From UBA1876 sp964515395 (GTDB lineage: Bacteria > Synergistota > Synergistia > Synergistales > Thermovirgaceae): a stretch of 20,453 bases of DNA. Where the stretch lies: positions 1 through 20,453 of the forward strand of contig CAZERC010000025.1 in assembly GCA_964515395.1 (NCBI GenBank), in the 5' to 3' direction. The position numbers and the translations under genes were made by a program. Of this stretch, positions 20,362-20,453 are shown in pieces; the stretch's first letter is position 1; each line of letters starts with the position of its first letter. The notes under the pieces were generated by a model. The model was given only the letters and a program-made list of their open reading frames with translations, searched no databases and was not told the origin of the DNA.

Positions 20362-20453
20362 CCTTTGTCTTCCCCGAGGGGATATCCTTGCTCAGGGGAG
20401 TCAATTCTCCCAGAAAGCGAAAATTTCGGCAATTCACCTCGAGAGGGGCGGGA
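20362..20453. other. Upstream region of the YgiQ gene, to window end
   Basis: Short inverted repeats CCCCTCGGGG (near 20373) and GGGAG/CTCCC (near 20396-20412) are visible. No clear promoter boxes and no gene are seen in the 92 bases available. Confidence 0.3.

Noticed and set aside
1..20453. CRISPR array, tRNA or rRNA genes, prophage or defence island
   Set aside because: No regularly spaced repeats, no cloverleaf-like sequences, no ribosomal RNA signatures and no phage or defence genes were found on either strand.

Overview
The window reads as about 20 kb of bacterial chromosome with compact, moderately high-GC genes. The gene set points to an anaerobic, amino-acid-using diderm: a split iron-sulfur L-serine dehydratase, an iron-sulfur flavoprotein, a Nim-type flavin protein, a pseudopilin and a periplasmic amino-acid-type sensor. 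A member of Synergistota or a similar fermentative lineage would fit. This is an inference from gene content; no rRNA or other phylogenetic marker is present.

Left part (1-9060), all on the minus strand. The first operon runs from a TTGACA-N17-TACCAT promoter near 3230 through a roughly 290-nt untranslated leader. It then encodes a ThDP-dependent 2-oxo-acid decarboxylase/acetolactate-synthase-like enzyme, a HisC-type aminotransferase, and the start of an OpuC/ProV-type ABC ATPase cut by the window edge. Its genes overlap one another. Upstream lies a second operon: a PAS/GAF sensor with no output domain, serine dehydratase beta and alpha subunits, a Nim-like PPOX flavoprotein and a DedA membrane protein. 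Before it sits a single pseudopilin gene with its own promoter.

Middle (9100-14010). A frameshifted C-terminal gene remnant lies directly downstream of an iron-sulfur flavodoxin-like reductase. That reductase is divergent from rmuC. A lower-GC DHA2-type drug efflux transporter follows, flanked by AT-richer or structured spacers. Then comes a PP2C-type phosphatase.

Right part (14010-20453). Divergent from the phosphatase is a one-piece sensor (periplasmic solute-binding domain, membrane helix, PAS, HD-GYP) that probably links an external small molecule to cyclic-di-GMP turnover. Next is a bacterial archaeo-eukaryotic release-factor-like (baeRF) gene, preceded by a 21-codon leader ORF whose stop codon lies in the loop of a perfect hairpin. 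A strongly signalled 41-residue small-protein gene, tag (3-methyladenine glycosylase I) and a convergent, overlapping YgiQ-type radical SAM gene complete the window.

No tRNA, rRNA, CRISPR array, intact insertion sequence or prophage was seen. The most promising unexplained signals are the long structured leader at 2910-3200, the leader ORF and hairpin before the baeRF gene, the 41-residue gene with its own promoter, and the apparent ATC start of serine dehydratase beta.
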